Source: Pseudomonas viridiflava
GTDB taxonomy: Bacteria; Pseudomonadota; Gammaproteobacteria; Pseudomonadales; Pseudomonadaceae
Direction of reading: 5' to 3'
DNA: 64,000 nucleotides
NCBI RefSeq assembly: GCF_900590885.1
Contig: NZ_UUON01000001.1
Location: 310,001 to 374,000, forward strand
How positions within the stretch are numbered: the stretch's first letter is position 1; every line of letters starts with the position of its first letter. Below the pieces are notes generated by a model. The model saw only the letters and a list, made by a program, of their open reading frames with translations, searched no databases and was not told the origin of the DNA. Positions 34,254 through 43,550 of the stretch are shown in pieces. The position numbers and the translations under genes are program-made.

Positions 34254-37200
34254 GTTATGCCGAGTTGCATTGCCTGTCCAATTTCAGTTTCCAGCGCGGC
34301 GCCTCCAGCGCGCTGGAGTTGTTCGAACGGGCCAAGCGCCAGGGCTACAGCGCGCTGGCTATAACCGATGAATGCACCCTGGCAGGCATCGTGCGCGCCT
34401 GGCAGGCGGCGAAGGCGGTGGAGTTGCCGCTGATTATCGGAAGCGAGATGCGCCTCGAAAACGGCCCGAAACTGGTGCTGCTGGTGGAAGACCTCAGCGG
34501 CTATCAACACCTGTGCCGCTTGATTACCCTGGCCCGGCGGCGCGCCGAAAAGGGCAGCTATCGCCTGTTGCAGGCAGACTTCGACCAACCCATGCCCGGC
34601 CTGCTGGCGCTATGGGTCGCCGAAGACCACAACACCCAGGCCGAGATCCAGTGGCTGCGCGAAACCTTCGCCGAACGCCTGTGGCTGGCGGTGCACCTGC
34701 ACTGCGGCCAGGATGATGCGCGCCATCTGCAGCAACGCCTGCAACTGGCCGCCAGTTTGAACATTCCGGCGGTGGCCTGCGGCGATGTGCACATGCATGC
34801 GCGCGGTCGCCGGGCGCTGCAAGACACCATGACCGCCATCCGCCATCACGTGCCGGTGACCGACGCCGGTACGCGCCTGCACCCCAATGGCGAGCGGCAT
34901 CTGCGCAGCCTCGATGCCCTGGCCGCGCTGTACCCGCCCGCGCTGCGCGACGAAACCCTGGCCATCGCGCAACGTTGCACCTTCGACCTCAGCCAGTTGC
35001 GCTACCACTACCCCCGCGAGCTGGTGCCCACCGGCCATGACGCGCAATCCTGGCTGCGCCACGTGACCGAAGAAGGCATCGCCCATCGCTGGCCGCAAGG
35101 GGTGGATGCCAAGACCTTGCAGCAGATCAGCAAGGAGTTGGCGTTGATCAGCGAGCTGGGCTACGAAAGTTATTTCCTCACGGTGCATGACATCGTGCGC
35201 TTCGCCCGCAGCCGTTCGATCCTGTGTCAGGGCCGGGGCTCGGCGGCCAACTCGGCAGTGTGTTTTGCCTTGGGCATCACCGAGATCGACCCCAGCCTGA
35301 GCGACATGCTGTTCGAGCGCTTTCTCTCCCGCGAGCGCAACGAGCCGCCGGACATCGACGTGGATTTCGAACACGAACGCCGCGAAGAAGTGCTGCAATA
35401 CGTGTTCGAGCGCTACGGCCGCACCCGCGCGGCGCTGACGGCGGTGGTCAGCAGTTACCACGCGGCCGGTGCGGTGCGCGATGTGGCCAAGGCCCTCGGC
35501 TTGCCGCCAGACCAGATCAACGCCCTGGCCGACTGCTGCGGGCGCTGGAGCGATGACGCGCCGCCCCCGGAGCGCCTGCGTGAAGGCGGCTTCGACCCCG
35601 ACAGCCCGATCCTGCGCCGCGTGCTTACCCTGACCCAGCAACTGATCGGCTTCCCGCGGCACCTGTCCCAGCACCCTGGCGGCTTCGTGATTTCCGAATA
35701 CCCGCTGGACACTCTGGTGCCGGTGGAAAACGCCGCCATGGCCGAGCGCACCATCATCCAGTGGGACAAGGACGACCTCGACGCCGTAGGCCTGCTCAAG
35801 GTGGATATCCTCGCCCTGGGCATGCTCAGTGCGATCCGCCGCTGTTTCGACTTGCTGCGCCGCCATCGCAACCAGGACCTGGCCCTGTCGACGATCCCCA
35901 AGGAAGACCCGGCCACCTACGCGATGATCAGCAAGGCCGACACCATTGGGGTGTTCCAGATCGAGTCGCGGGCGCAGATGTCGATGCTGCCCCGGCTCAA
36001 GCCGCAGACGTTTTATGACTTGGTGATCGAAGTGGCGATTGTGCGGCCGGGGCCGATCCAGGGCGGCATGGTGCATCCGTATCTGCGGCGGCGGAACAAG
36101 GAGGAGGAGACCACTTATCCGTCGCCAGAGCTGGAAACGGTGCTTAAACGCACCCTGGGCATTCCATTGTTTCAGGAGCAGGTGATGCAGATTGCCATGG
36201 TCGCCGCCGACTATGGCCCCGGCGAGGCCGATCAGTTGCGCCGCTCCATGGCCGCCTGGAAGCGCCACGGTGGCCTGGAACCACACCAGGCCCGCCTGCG
36301 CGCCGGCATGCTGAAAAACGGCTACACCGAAGCATTTGCTGCGCAGATCTTCGAGCAGATCAAGGGCTTTGGCAGCTATGGTTTCCCCGAGTCCCACGCG
36401 GCCAGTTTTGCCCTGCTGACCTACGCCAGTTGCTGGCTCAAGTGCCATGAGCCGGCGGCTTTCGCCTGTGCGCTGATCAACAGCTGGCCTATGGGGTTCT
36501 ACAGCCCGGACCAGATCCTGCAGGACGCGCGGCGCCATCGCTTGCAGATTCGCCCGGTGGACGTGCTGGCCAGTGACTGGGATTGCAGCCTGGAGCCCAT
36601 TGACGGCGCGCAACCGGCGATTCGCCTGGGCTTGCGCATGATCACCGGGTTTCGCGAAGAGGATGGGCGGCGCCTCGAAGCGGCGCGTCAACGCTGCACG
36701 TTCAGCGACATTGCCGACCTCGACGCGCGCGCCGGGCTGGATGCCCGCGCCCAGGCATTGCTGGCGGATGCCGGGGCCTTGCGCGCGTTGGCCGGCAACC
36801 GGCATTCGGCACGCTGGGAAGTGGCGGGGGTGCATAAGCAGTTGGGCTTGTTCGCGGGCCTGCCCAGCCCCGACGAAGCCGTGGTGGAACTGCCGTCGCC
36901 CACGGTGGGTGAGGACTTGCAGGCCGATTACGCCATGCTTGGCACCACCCTTGGCCCGCATCCGCTGGCGTTGTTGCGGGCCGAGTTGCGCAAGCGACGT
37001 TGCCGCAGCTCCGTGGAGCTGATGGCGGTGGAGCATGGGCGCAATGTCAGCGTGGCCGGGCTGGTCACCGGTCGGCAGCGCCCGGGCACGGCCAGCGGGG
37101 TGACCTTTGTTACGCTGGAGGATGAATTCGGCAACCTCAATGTGGTGGTCTGGCGCGACCTGGCCGAGCGCCAACGCCAGGCGCTGGTGGGCTCGCGGCT

Positions 37201-37321
37201 GCTCAAGGTGGATGGGCGCTGGGAGGCGGTGGGCGAGGTGCGACACCTGATCGCCGGGCGCCTCACCGACCTGACGCCGCTGCTGGAAGGGATCAACGTG
37301 CGCAGCCGGGATTTTCACTGA
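34250..37321 (+). CDS. dnaE2: Error-prone DNA polymerase DnaE2
   Basis: A 1023-residue C-family polymerase. The PHP domain is at the N-terminus ([20 protein letters not shown]); the catalytic acidic residues lie in [15 protein letters not shown] (about 360-375) and the usual [12 protein letters not shown] follows from 325. An OB-fold nucleic-acid domain ends the protein ([16 protein letters not shown]). It performs damage-induced mutagenic translesion synthesis together with ImuA and ImuB. The ATG overlaps the imuB stop. Confidence 0.95.
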   Translation: MSYAELHCLSNFSFQRGASSALELFERAKRQGYSALAITDECTLAGIVRAWQAAKAVELPLIIGSEMRLENGPKLVLLVEDLSGYQHLCRLITLARRRAEKGSYRLLQADFDQPMPGLLALWVAEDHNTQAEIQWLRETFAERLWLAVHLHCGQDDARHLQQRLQLAASLNIPAVACGDVHMHARGRRALQDTMTAIRHHVPVTDAGTRLHPNGERHLRSLDALAALYPPALRDETLAIAQRCTFDLSQLRYHYPRELVPTGHDAQSWLRHVTEEGIAHRWPQGVDAKTLQQISKELALISELGYESYFLTVHDIVRFARSRSILCQGRGSAANSAVCFALGITEIDPSLSDMLFERFLSRERNEPPDIDVDFEHERREEVLQYVFERYGRTRAALTAVVSSYHAAGAVRDVAKALGLPPDQINALADCCGRWSDDAPPPERLREGGFDPDSPILRRVLTLTQQLIGFPRHLSQHPGGFVISEYPLDTLVPVENAAMAERTIIQWDKDDLDAVGLLKVDILALGMLSAIRRCFDLLRRHRNQDLALSTIPKEDPATYAMISKADTIGVFQIESRAQMSMLPRLKPQTFYDLVIEVAIVRPGPIQGGMVHPYLRRRNKEEETTYPSPELETVLKRTLGIPLFQEQVMQIAMVAADYGPGEADQLRRSMAAWKRHGGLEPHQARLRAGMLKNGYTEAFAAQIFEQIKGFGSYGFPESHAASFALLTYASCWLKCHEPAAFACALINSWPMGFYSPDQILQDARRHRLQIRPVDVLASDWDCSLEPIDGAQPAIRLGLRMITGFREEDGRRLEAARQRCTFSDIADLDARAGLDARAQALLADAGALRALAGNRHSARWEVAGVHKQLGLFAGLPSPDEAVVELPSPTVGEDLQADYAMLGTTLGPHPLALLRAELRKRRCRSSVELMAVEHGRNVSVAGLVTGRQRPGTASGVTFVTLEDEFGNLNVVVWRDLAERQRQALVGSRLLKVDGRWEAVGEVRHLIAGRLTDLTPLLEGINVRSRDFH

Positions 37322-37430
37322 CGTCAGTGACTTGTACGACGACTGCCCCTAAGTTATACAAGATGAAACGATTCGCCTTCGGCGCGCTCCAAATTTTGCG
37401 GCTGTCTTCTCTTTTGCGCAGAGTCAAACG

Positions 37431-39143
37431 ATGCAATTTTTATCCAACCCCCATGGCTGTGAAGGTTGGGCCGGCGAAATGGCCCAGCGGATTCGCGCGT
37501 TCGACTGGTCGACTACCGACCTCGGCCCACTCGATCAATGGTCCACCAGCCTGGCCTGTACCGTGCAACTGATGCTGGCCTCGCCGGTGCCCATGGTGAT
37601 GTTGTGGGGGCCGATGGGCTACATGATCTACAACGACAGCTATTCGGTGTTTGCCGGCGGTCGGCACCCGTATTTGCTGGGTACGCAAGTCGCCCTGGGC
37701 TGGCCGGAAGTGGCTGATTTCAACCGCCACGTGATGGACACCTGCCTGGCCGGCGGCACCTTGTCGTTCAACAACAAGGACCTGGTGCTGCTGCGCAACG
37801 GCAAGCCTGAAACCGTGTGGCTGGACCTGTATTACAGCCCCGTCGCCGGCGATAACCAGCAACCGGCCGGGGTGCTGGCGATCGTAGTGGAGACCACCGA
37901 GCACGTGCATTCCGAGCGCGTGCGTCAGGAACTCACCCACAACCTTGAACAGCGCGTGGCCGCCGAAGTACAGGCGCGCTCTGCCGCGGAAGAGCAACTG
38001 CGCCAGTCGCAGAAGCTTGAAGCCATCGGCGGCCTCACCGGCGGCGTGGCCCATGACTTCAATAACCTGCTGCAAGTGATCTCCGGCAATCTGCATTTGC
38101 TCGCCCGCCACGAGCCGGATAACGCCCAGGTGCAGCGCCGCGTCAGTGCCGCCATTGCGGCCGTGGAGCGTGGCGCCAAGCTGTCGGCGCAACTGCTGGC
38201 GTTTGCGCGTCGCCAGCCGTTGTCGCCGGCGGTGTATAACCCGCAGCGCATCTACGCCGGCCTCGGCGAACTGCTGCAACGGGCGCTGGGCGAAACCATT
38301 CATATCGATGTGCAATTGCCCCGGGAATCCTGGTGCATCAACGTCGACCGCAACCAACTGGAAAACGCGCTGCTCAACCTGGCGATCAATGCTCGCGATG
38401 CCATGAAAGGCGAGGGCGTGATTCGCATCAGCGGCGAAAACATCATCCTCAACCCCGACGATTGCGTGGGCAAAAGCGTCAGCCCCGGCGAGTACGTGCG
38501 CCTGGCGGTGACCGACACCGGCGTGGGCATGCCGCCGGCGATCCGCGCGAAGGTGTTCGAACCGTTTTTCACCACCAAACGTGACGGCCATGGCACCGGC
38601 CTGGGCCTGAGCATGGTGTTCGGCTTTGTGCGCCAAAGCGGCGGGCATGTGGAGGTCAGCAGCGAAGTTGGCCAGGGCACGGTGGTGCAGTTGTACTTCC
38701 CGCGCAGCCTTGGCGAAGAAAGCCTGGAAGAGCCGGCCGAGCCTGTGGCGCCGGTGGGCGGCCAGGAAACCATCCTGGTGGTTGAAGACAATGAAGGCGT
38801 GCGCCTGACCGTGGTGGAAGTGCTCGAAGAATCGGGCTACACGGTGGTCACCGCCGAGGACGGCGACCAGGCCATGTCCAAGCTGCAAGCCGGCCTGCAA
38901 CCGGAGCTGATTTTCACCGATGTGGTGATGCCCGGGCGCACCAAAAGCACCGACCTGGCCGAGTGGGCCCGCGCGCAATCACCGCCCGTGGCGGTGCTGT
39001 TCACCTCCGGCCACACCCGCGACATCCTGTCGACCAACCATCTGCTAAGCCCCGATATTCACCTGCTGAGCAAGCCCTACAGCCCCGAAGCCCTGGCGCA
39101 ACGGGTGCGCAGCGTGCTCTCGGCCCATCAAGGTTGCCCATGA
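37431..39143 (+). CDS. Hybrid sensor histidine kinase with C-terminal receiver
   Basis: A 570-residue soluble kinase. The N-terminal PAS-like input (about 1-165, with WSTTDLGPLDQWSTSL, PMVMLWGPMGYMIYND and ALGWPEVADF) resembles PAS modules before bacterial photoreceptor-type kinases. A coiled coil follows, then HisKA (GGLTGGVAHDFNNLLQ), HATPase (NLAINARDAM, GTGLGLSM) and receiver (FTDVVMPGRTK with phospho-Asp). No membrane segment is visible. Its stop overlaps the uvrA2 start (ATGA), so the two are translationally coupled. The signal and output are unknown. Confidence 0.92.
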   Translation: MQFLSNPHGCEGWAGEMAQRIRAFDWSTTDLGPLDQWSTSLACTVQLMLASPVPMVMLWGPMGYMIYNDSYSVFAGGRHPYLLGTQVALGWPEVADFNRHVMDTCLAGGTLSFNNKDLVLLRNGKPETVWLDLYYSPVAGDNQQPAGVLAIVVETTEHVHSERVRQELTHNLEQRVAAEVQARSAAEEQLRQSQKLEAIGGLTGGVAHDFNNLLQVISGNLHLLARHEPDNAQVQRRVSAAIAAVERGAKLSAQLLAFARRQPLSPAVYNPQRIYAGLGELLQRALGETIHIDVQLPRESWCINVDRNQLENALLNLAINARDAMKGEGVIRISGENIILNPDDCVGKSVSPGEYVRLAVTDTGVGMPPAIRAKVFEPFFTTKRDGHGTGLGLSMVFGFVRQSGGHVEVSSEVGQGTVVQLYFPRSLGEESLEEPAEPVAPVGGQETILVVEDNEGVRLTVVEVLEESGYTVVTAEDGDQAMSKLQAGLQPELIFTDVVMPGRTKSTDLAEWARAQSPPVAVLFTSGHTRDILSTNHLLSPDIHLLSKPYSPEALAQRVRSVLSAHQGCP

Positions 39144-41659
39144 CTTCACAGCGCGACATCCCCCCGATCACTGCCCAGCGCCCAGGTTTCGTGCGCGTAC
39201 GTGGCGCCCGCGAACACAACCTGCGTAACGTCGATGTGGACATTCCCCGGGATGCCCTGGTGGTGTTTACCGGCGTGTCCGGCTCGGGCAAATCATCCCT
39301 GGCGTTTTCCACCGTGTATGCCGAGGCGCAGCGCCGCTATTTCGAGTCGGTGGCGCCCTATGCGCGGCGGCTGATCGACCAGGTGGGCGTGCCGGATGTG
39401 GACTCCATCGAAGGCCTGCCACCAGCCGTGGCCCTGCAACAGCAGCGCGGCACGCCGAGCGCGCGCTCGTCGGTGGGCAGCGTCACCACCTTGTCGAGTC
39501 TGATCCGCATGCTGTATTCGCGCGCCGGCAGCTACCCGCCGGGGCAGGCGATGCTGTACGCCGAGGACTTTTCGCCGAACCTGCCCCAGGGCGCCTGCCC
39601 GCAATGCCACGGCCTGGGCCGCGTGTATGAGGTGACTGAGGCGCTGATGGTGCCCGATCCGTCGCTGACGATTCGCCAACGCGCCGTGGCGTCCTGGCCG
39701 TTGGCGTGGCAGGGGCAAAACCTGCGCGACATCCTGGTAACCCTCGGCTATGACGTCGACATCCCCTGGCGCGACCTGCCGAAAAAGCAGCGCGACTGGA
39801 TTCTCTTCACCGAAGAAACCCCCACCGCGCCGGTGTACGCCGGCTTCACCCCCGAACAGACCCGCGACGCGGTAAAGCGCAAGCTGGAGCCGAGTTACCA
39901 GGGCACGTTCAGCGGCGCGCGGCGCTACATCCTGCACACCTTCACCCACACCCAAAGCGCGCTGATGAAAAAGCGCGTGTCGCAGTTCATGCAGGGCAGC
40001 GCCTGCCCGTTGTGCGAGGGCAAACGGTTGAACAAGGCCGCGTTGTCGGTGAAGTTTGCCGGGCTGGACATCGGTGAGTTGGCGCAACTGTCGCTGACCC
40101 GGCTGGCCGAGGTGCTGCGGCCGGTGGCGGCGGGTCAGGACAAGATGAAACTGTCGGTGGAAAAGCGCCTGGCCGCCCAGCGTATCGCCGAGGATTTGCT
40201 CGAGCGCGTGAGCACCTTGACCGAGCTGGGCCTGGGTTATCTGTCCCTGGAGCGCAGCACGCCGACCCTGTCGTCCGGCGAGTTGCAGCGCCTGCGCCTG
40301 GCCACGCAATTGGGCTCGCAGCTGTTCGGCGTAATTTACGTGTTGGATGAGCCCTCGGCGGGGCTGCACCCGGCGGACGGTGAGGCGTTGTTCACTGCGC
40401 TGGAGCGTTTGAAGGCGGCAGGCAACTCCTTGTTTGTGGTGGAGCATGACCTGGAAACCATGCGCCGCGCCGACTGGCTGATCGACGTCGGCCCGGCCGC
40501 CGGCGAGCATGGCGGGCAAGTGCTGTACAGCGGGCCGCCGGCCGGTTTGGCGGACGTTGAGGCGTCGCAAACCCGAGCGTATCTGTTTGCCGAACAGCGC
40601 GCTTCGAGCCAAGCGCGCCGTGAACCCAGCGGTTGGCTGAGCCTGCAAGGTGTAACGCGCAACAACCTCAAGCATTTGAACGTGGAATTCCCGCTGGGCT
40701 GCTTTACGGCAGTGACCGGGATTTCCGGCTCGGGCAAGTCCAGCCTGGTCAGCCAGGCGCTGCTGGAACTGGTGGGCAGCGGCCTCGGCAGCCGCGTGGA
40801 AAGCGACGAAGAACCGAGTTTGGAAGACGATGCGCCGCAAACCAGCGGCGGGCACATCAGCGCAGGCCTTGAGCACATTCGCCGTCTGGTGCAGGTGGAC
40901 CAGAAGCCCATTGGCCGCACCCCGCGCTCGAACCTGGCGACCTATACCGGTCTGTTCGACAACGTGCGCAAACTGTTCGCGGCCACGGCTGCGGCGAAAA
41001 AGCGCGATTACGACGCGGGGCAATTTTCCTTCAATGTCGCCAAGGGCCGCTGCCCGAATTGCGAAGGCGAGGGCTTTGTCAGCGTTGAATTGCTGTTCAT
41101 GCCCAGCGTGTACGCGCCATGCCCGACCTGCCACGGCGCGCGCTATAACCCCGAGACCCTGGCGATCAAATGGCAAGGCCTGAACATCGCCGAAGTGTTG
41201 GGGCTCACGGTGGAACAGGCGGTGGAGGTGTTTGCCGAACAACCTGGCGTGCTGCGCTCGTTGCAGACGCTGCGCGATATCGGCCTGGGCTATCTGCGTC
41301 TGGGCCAACCGGCGACCGAGCTTTCCGGCGGCGAGGCGCAGCGCATCAAGCTGGCCACCGAGCTGCAACGCAATGCCCGCGGCGCCACCTTGTATGTGCT
41401 GGACGAGCCGACCACAGGCTTGCACCCACGGGATGTCGACCGCTTGCTCAGCCAACTCAACCACTTGGTGGACGCCGGGCACACGGTGGTCGTGGTGGAA
41501 CATGAAATGCGCGTGGTGGCCCAGAGTGACTGGGTGATCGATATCGGGCCGGGGGCAGGGGATTTGGGCGGGAAGGTGGTGGCCAGTGGGCCGCCACAAA
41601 AAGTCGCCAAGAGCAAAACCAGCCGCACCGCGCCGTTTCTGGCGCGAGAGCTGGGCTAA
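39140..41659 (+). CDS. UvrA2, class II excinuclease ATPase paralogue
   Basis: An 839-residue UvrA paralogue with two ABC ATPase halves. Walker A motifs GVSGSGKSSL (near 48) and GISGSGKSSL (near 535), signature sequences SSGELQRLRLA and ELSGGEAQRIKLA, and zinc-binding CPQCHG, CPLCEG and CPNCEG/CPTCHG are visible. It is shorter than UvrA (about 940), consistent with UvrA2, which lacks the UvrB-binding domain. Such proteins are linked to DNA damage or antibiotic tolerance. ATG 39140 lies in the ATGA overlap; earlier in-frame codons belong to the kinase gene. Confidence 0.94.
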   Translation: MTSQRDIPPITAQRPGFVRVRGAREHNLRNVDVDIPRDALVVFTGVSGSGKSSLAFSTVYAEAQRRYFESVAPYARRLIDQVGVPDVDSIEGLPPAVALQQQRGTPSARSSVGSVTTLSSLIRMLYSRAGSYPPGQAMLYAEDFSPNLPQGACPQCHGLGRVYEVTEALMVPDPSLTIRQRAVASWPLAWQGQNLRDILVTLGYDVDIPWRDLPKKQRDWILFTEETPTAPVYAGFTPEQTRDAVKRKLEPSYQGTFSGARRYILHTFTHTQSALMKKRVSQFMQGSACPLCEGKRLNKAALSVKFAGLDIGELAQLSLTRLAEVLRPVAAGQDKMKLSVEKRLAAQRIAEDLLERVSTLTELGLGYLSLERSTPTLSSGELQRLRLATQLGSQLFGVIYVLDEPSAGLHPADGEALFTALERLKAAGNSLFVVEHDLETMRRADWLIDVGPAAGEHGGQVLYSGPPAGLADVEASQTRAYLFAEQRASSQARREPSGWLSLQGVTRNNLKHLNVEFPLGCFTAVTGISGSGKSSLVSQALLELVGSGLGSRVESDEEPSLEDDAPQTSGGHISAGLEHIRRLVQVDQKPIGRTPRSNLATYTGLFDNVRKLFAATAAAKKRDYDAGQFSFNVAKGRCPNCEGEGFVSVELLFMPSVYAPCPTCHGARYNPETLAIKWQGLNIAEVLGLTVEQAVEVFAEQPGVLRSLQTLRDIGLGYLRLGQPATELSGGEAQRIKLATELQRNARGATLYVLDEPTTGLHPRDVDRLLSQLNHLVDAGHTVVVVEHEMRVVAQSDWVIDIGPGAGDLGGKVVASGPPQKVAKSKTSRTAPFLARELG

Positions 41660-41663
41660 ACAA

Positions 41664-41697
41664 AAAAACCTGCGAGCCAAGTAGCTCGCAGGTTTTT
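41664..41697. terminator. Bidirectional intrinsic terminator between uvrA2 and the adhesin gene
   Basis: A 14-bp perfect stem (AAAAACCTGCGAGC and its complement) encloses a six-base loop, with A-run and T-run ends. It lies a few bases after the uvrA2 stop and 34 bases after the stop of the convergent adhesin gene, so it should terminate both. Confidence 0.92.
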
Positions 41698-41731
41698 ACC
41701 GTTCAGCCTTCCAACAGGCTGGCAGGGGTGC

Positions 41732-43309
41732 TTACCACTGATAGCCAACCCCTACACTCACCCCTGTGTCGCCCTGAGTGCTGGTGGACGCCTGCAGTTT
41801 GCTCACCCAGTGACCATTGTCCGACACGTGCGAGACACCTGCCGCGATGGCGGATTGACCCCGATAGTTACTCACGCCCACACCGGTCAGGCTGGCCCCG
41901 GCGACGTACGGTTGTGGCAGGCTGGCCATCGCCATGGCGCCGGCAATGCCTGCACTGAGGGTATCGTCCTGTTTGTGCAGGTCCTTTTTCAGCTGGTTGA
42001 AGCGCGTGTCGGTGTAATCCCTGGCCTGGCCCACGGTCTTGTTCAACTGCGCGACGTTCACACCATCGGTGGCCTGGGTGCCGGCAGCCACGTTGGTGAG
42101 TTGACGCTCACGGTTTGTGCTGCCGATGGACACTGTGTCTGCACGGTCGGCCACGGAATCACTGCCCAGCGCGGTGGAGTTATTGGCAGTAGCCTTGGCA
42201 TTTTTGCCCAGCGCGAGACTGCTTTCGCCGGTGGCGGTGGCCTTTTCACCCACTGCTACCGAGCGTTTGTCTGCTTTTACTTGATTGCCCAGCGCTACCG
42301 ACTGGTTGTCAGCGGCGACTTCATTTCCTTGAGCAATCGACTGGTTGTCAGCGGAGACTATATTTCCTTGAGCAATCGACTGGTTGTCAGCGCCGACTAC
42401 ATTTCCTTGAGCAATCGACTGGTTGTCAGCGGCGACTACATTTCCTTGAGCAATCGACTGGTTGTCAGCGCCGACTACATTTCCTTGAGCAATCGACTGG
42501 TTGTCAGCGCCGGCTACATTGCCATGAGCGCTTGACTGGTGGTCAGCGGCGGCGAGATTGCCGTGGGCGCTGGACTGGTTGTCGGCGGCGGTGAGGTTGC
42601 CGTGGGCGCTGGACTGGTTGTCAGCGTCGGCGTAATTGCCGTGGGCGCTGGACTGGTTGTCAGCGTAGACGTCATTGCCGTGGGCGCTGGACTGGTTGAT
42701 AGCGTCGGCCGTATTACCGTGGGCGCTGGACTGGTTGTAAGCATTGGCTTTATTGCCGTGGGCGCTGGACTGGTTGTCAGTGTAGACATCATTGCCGTGG
42801 GCGCTGGACTGGTTGTAAGCATTGGCTTTATTGCCGTGGGCGCTGGACTGGTTGTCAGCGTAGACGTCATTGCCTTGGGCGATGGACTGTCTGTCAGCAC
42901 TGGCGCTATTGCCATGAGCGCTGGACTGGTGGTTAGCGATGTTGTTAATGCCTTGAGCGATCGACTCGTTATAAGCAATGTTGTTACTCCCCAAAACGAC
43001 CGATTTGTTATACGCGCTGGAATTATTTCCGACGGATGTCGAGTTATTTTCAGCATGGACGGAATGCCCGTACTCAACGACGGACTCGGCCTGTACGCTG
43101 GAAACGTTAAAGATCAGGAAAAGAAAGCCTACAACAGAAAGAGTGCATGCCTGCGTGCTGTACTTGAATTGAATGACAGGCTTTTGATGGTTTGAAAATG
43201 TCGATGATTGATGGGGTTTGATCGAATGCTTGTCGCCAATTAAGCGATTAAGTGCATGCCGTGCAAAAGTGAAAGCATGCGTTGGGTTTAAGTGTTTGTG
43301 CGAGTTCAT
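41732..43309 (-). CDS. YadA-like trimeric autotransporter adhesin
   Basis: A 525-residue type Vc secreted adhesin. A long extended signal peptide (about 74 residues, ending SSVQA) is followed by a head of degenerate and then regular 13-residue repeats (SSAHGNxxxADNQ; 18 units, residues 116-349). Next come YadA-head-like units (SVAVGEKATATGE), a neck (TNVAAGTQATDGVNVAQLNK), a very short coiled-coil stalk (YTDTRFNQLKKDLHK) and the membrane anchor ending VGVGYQW. Head repeats lead almost directly to the anchor, so the fibre should be short. The divergent genes encode a phosphorelay. ATG 43309 is the best start. Confidence 0.93.
   Translation of the reverse strand: MNSHKHLNPTHAFTFARHALNRLIGDKHSIKPHQSSTFSNHQKPVIQFKYSTQACTLSVVGFLFLIFNVSSVQAESVVEYGHSVHAENNSTSVGNNSSAYNKSVVLGSNNIAYNESIAQGINNIANHQSSAHGNSASADRQSIAQGNDVYADNQSSAHGNKANAYNQSSAHGNDVYTDNQSSAHGNKANAYNQSSAHGNTADAINQSSAHGNDVYADNQSSAHGNYADADNQSSAHGNLTAADNQSSAHGNLAAADHQSSAHGNVAGADNQSIAQGNVVGADNQSIAQGNVVAADNQSIAQGNVVGADNQSIAQGNIVSADNQSIAQGNEVAADNQSVALGNQVKADKRSVAVGEKATATGESSLALGKNAKATANNSTALGSDSVADRADTVSIGSTNRERQLTNVAAGTQATDGVNVAQLNKTVGQARDYTDTRFNQLKKDLHKQDDTLSAGIAGAMAMASLPQPYVAGASLTGVGVSNYRGQSAIAAGVSHVSDNGHWVSKLQASTSTQGDTGVSVGVGYQW
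42263..42964 (-). repeat. 39-bp coding tandem repeat array (18 units) in the adhesin head
   Basis: Eighteen consecutive units of exactly 39 bases (13 codons) encode S(S/I)A(H/Q)GNxxxADNQ. Two sequence classes form blocks: SSAHGN units toward the N-terminus and SIAQGN units toward the C-terminus. DNA identity between units is high, so unequal recombination could change head length without breaking the frame. Confidence 0.9.
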
Positions 43310-43415
43310 AGTGTCGACCAATCCAAGTATTAACCAAGTATTAAATGGGACTCACACTGTTATTTAGTGGTGAGTAGTTGCTCGACTATTCAATCGTTAC
43401 TTGTGGCGGGGTGAC

Positions 43416-43488
43416 ATAGTACTAATTCTAAAAAAAAGTCATTGCTGGAACTTTGCTGTGAAAGTTTGTTAATTAGAATTAGTACTAT
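43416..43488. promoter_or_regulatory. Perfect 15-bp inverted repeat in the divergent adhesin/EAL promoter region
   Basis: ATAGTACTAATTCTA at 43416-43430 and its exact complement at 43474-43488 are separated by 43 bases. Each arm contains the 8-bp palindrome TAGTACTA. The element sits between the adhesin start (43309) and the EAL start (43551) in an AT-rich region, where operators for both promoters would be expected. Candidates to bind it are the RcsB-like and XRE proteins nearby. Confidence 0.6.
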
Positions 43489-43550
43489 TCTGGCCGTGCA
43501 TGATTCGCGATACGTTAGGCATACAAATGTAAGAAATTGGATGCGTGGCC

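Noticed and set aside
34610..37318. Very long open frame on the minus strand opposite dnaE2
   Set aside because: It is an antisense shadow of a GC-rich gene. The translation is rich in His, Gln and Val with no recognisable domain, and the plus-strand protein is a clear DnaE2.
39293..41680. Long open frame opposite uvrA2
   Set aside because: It is the antisense shadow of uvrA2, with low-complexity composition and no motif.
42263..42964. Regular repeats that might be taken for a CRISPR array
   Set aside because: Units are contiguous 39-base copies with no unique spacers and encode an open adhesin head.
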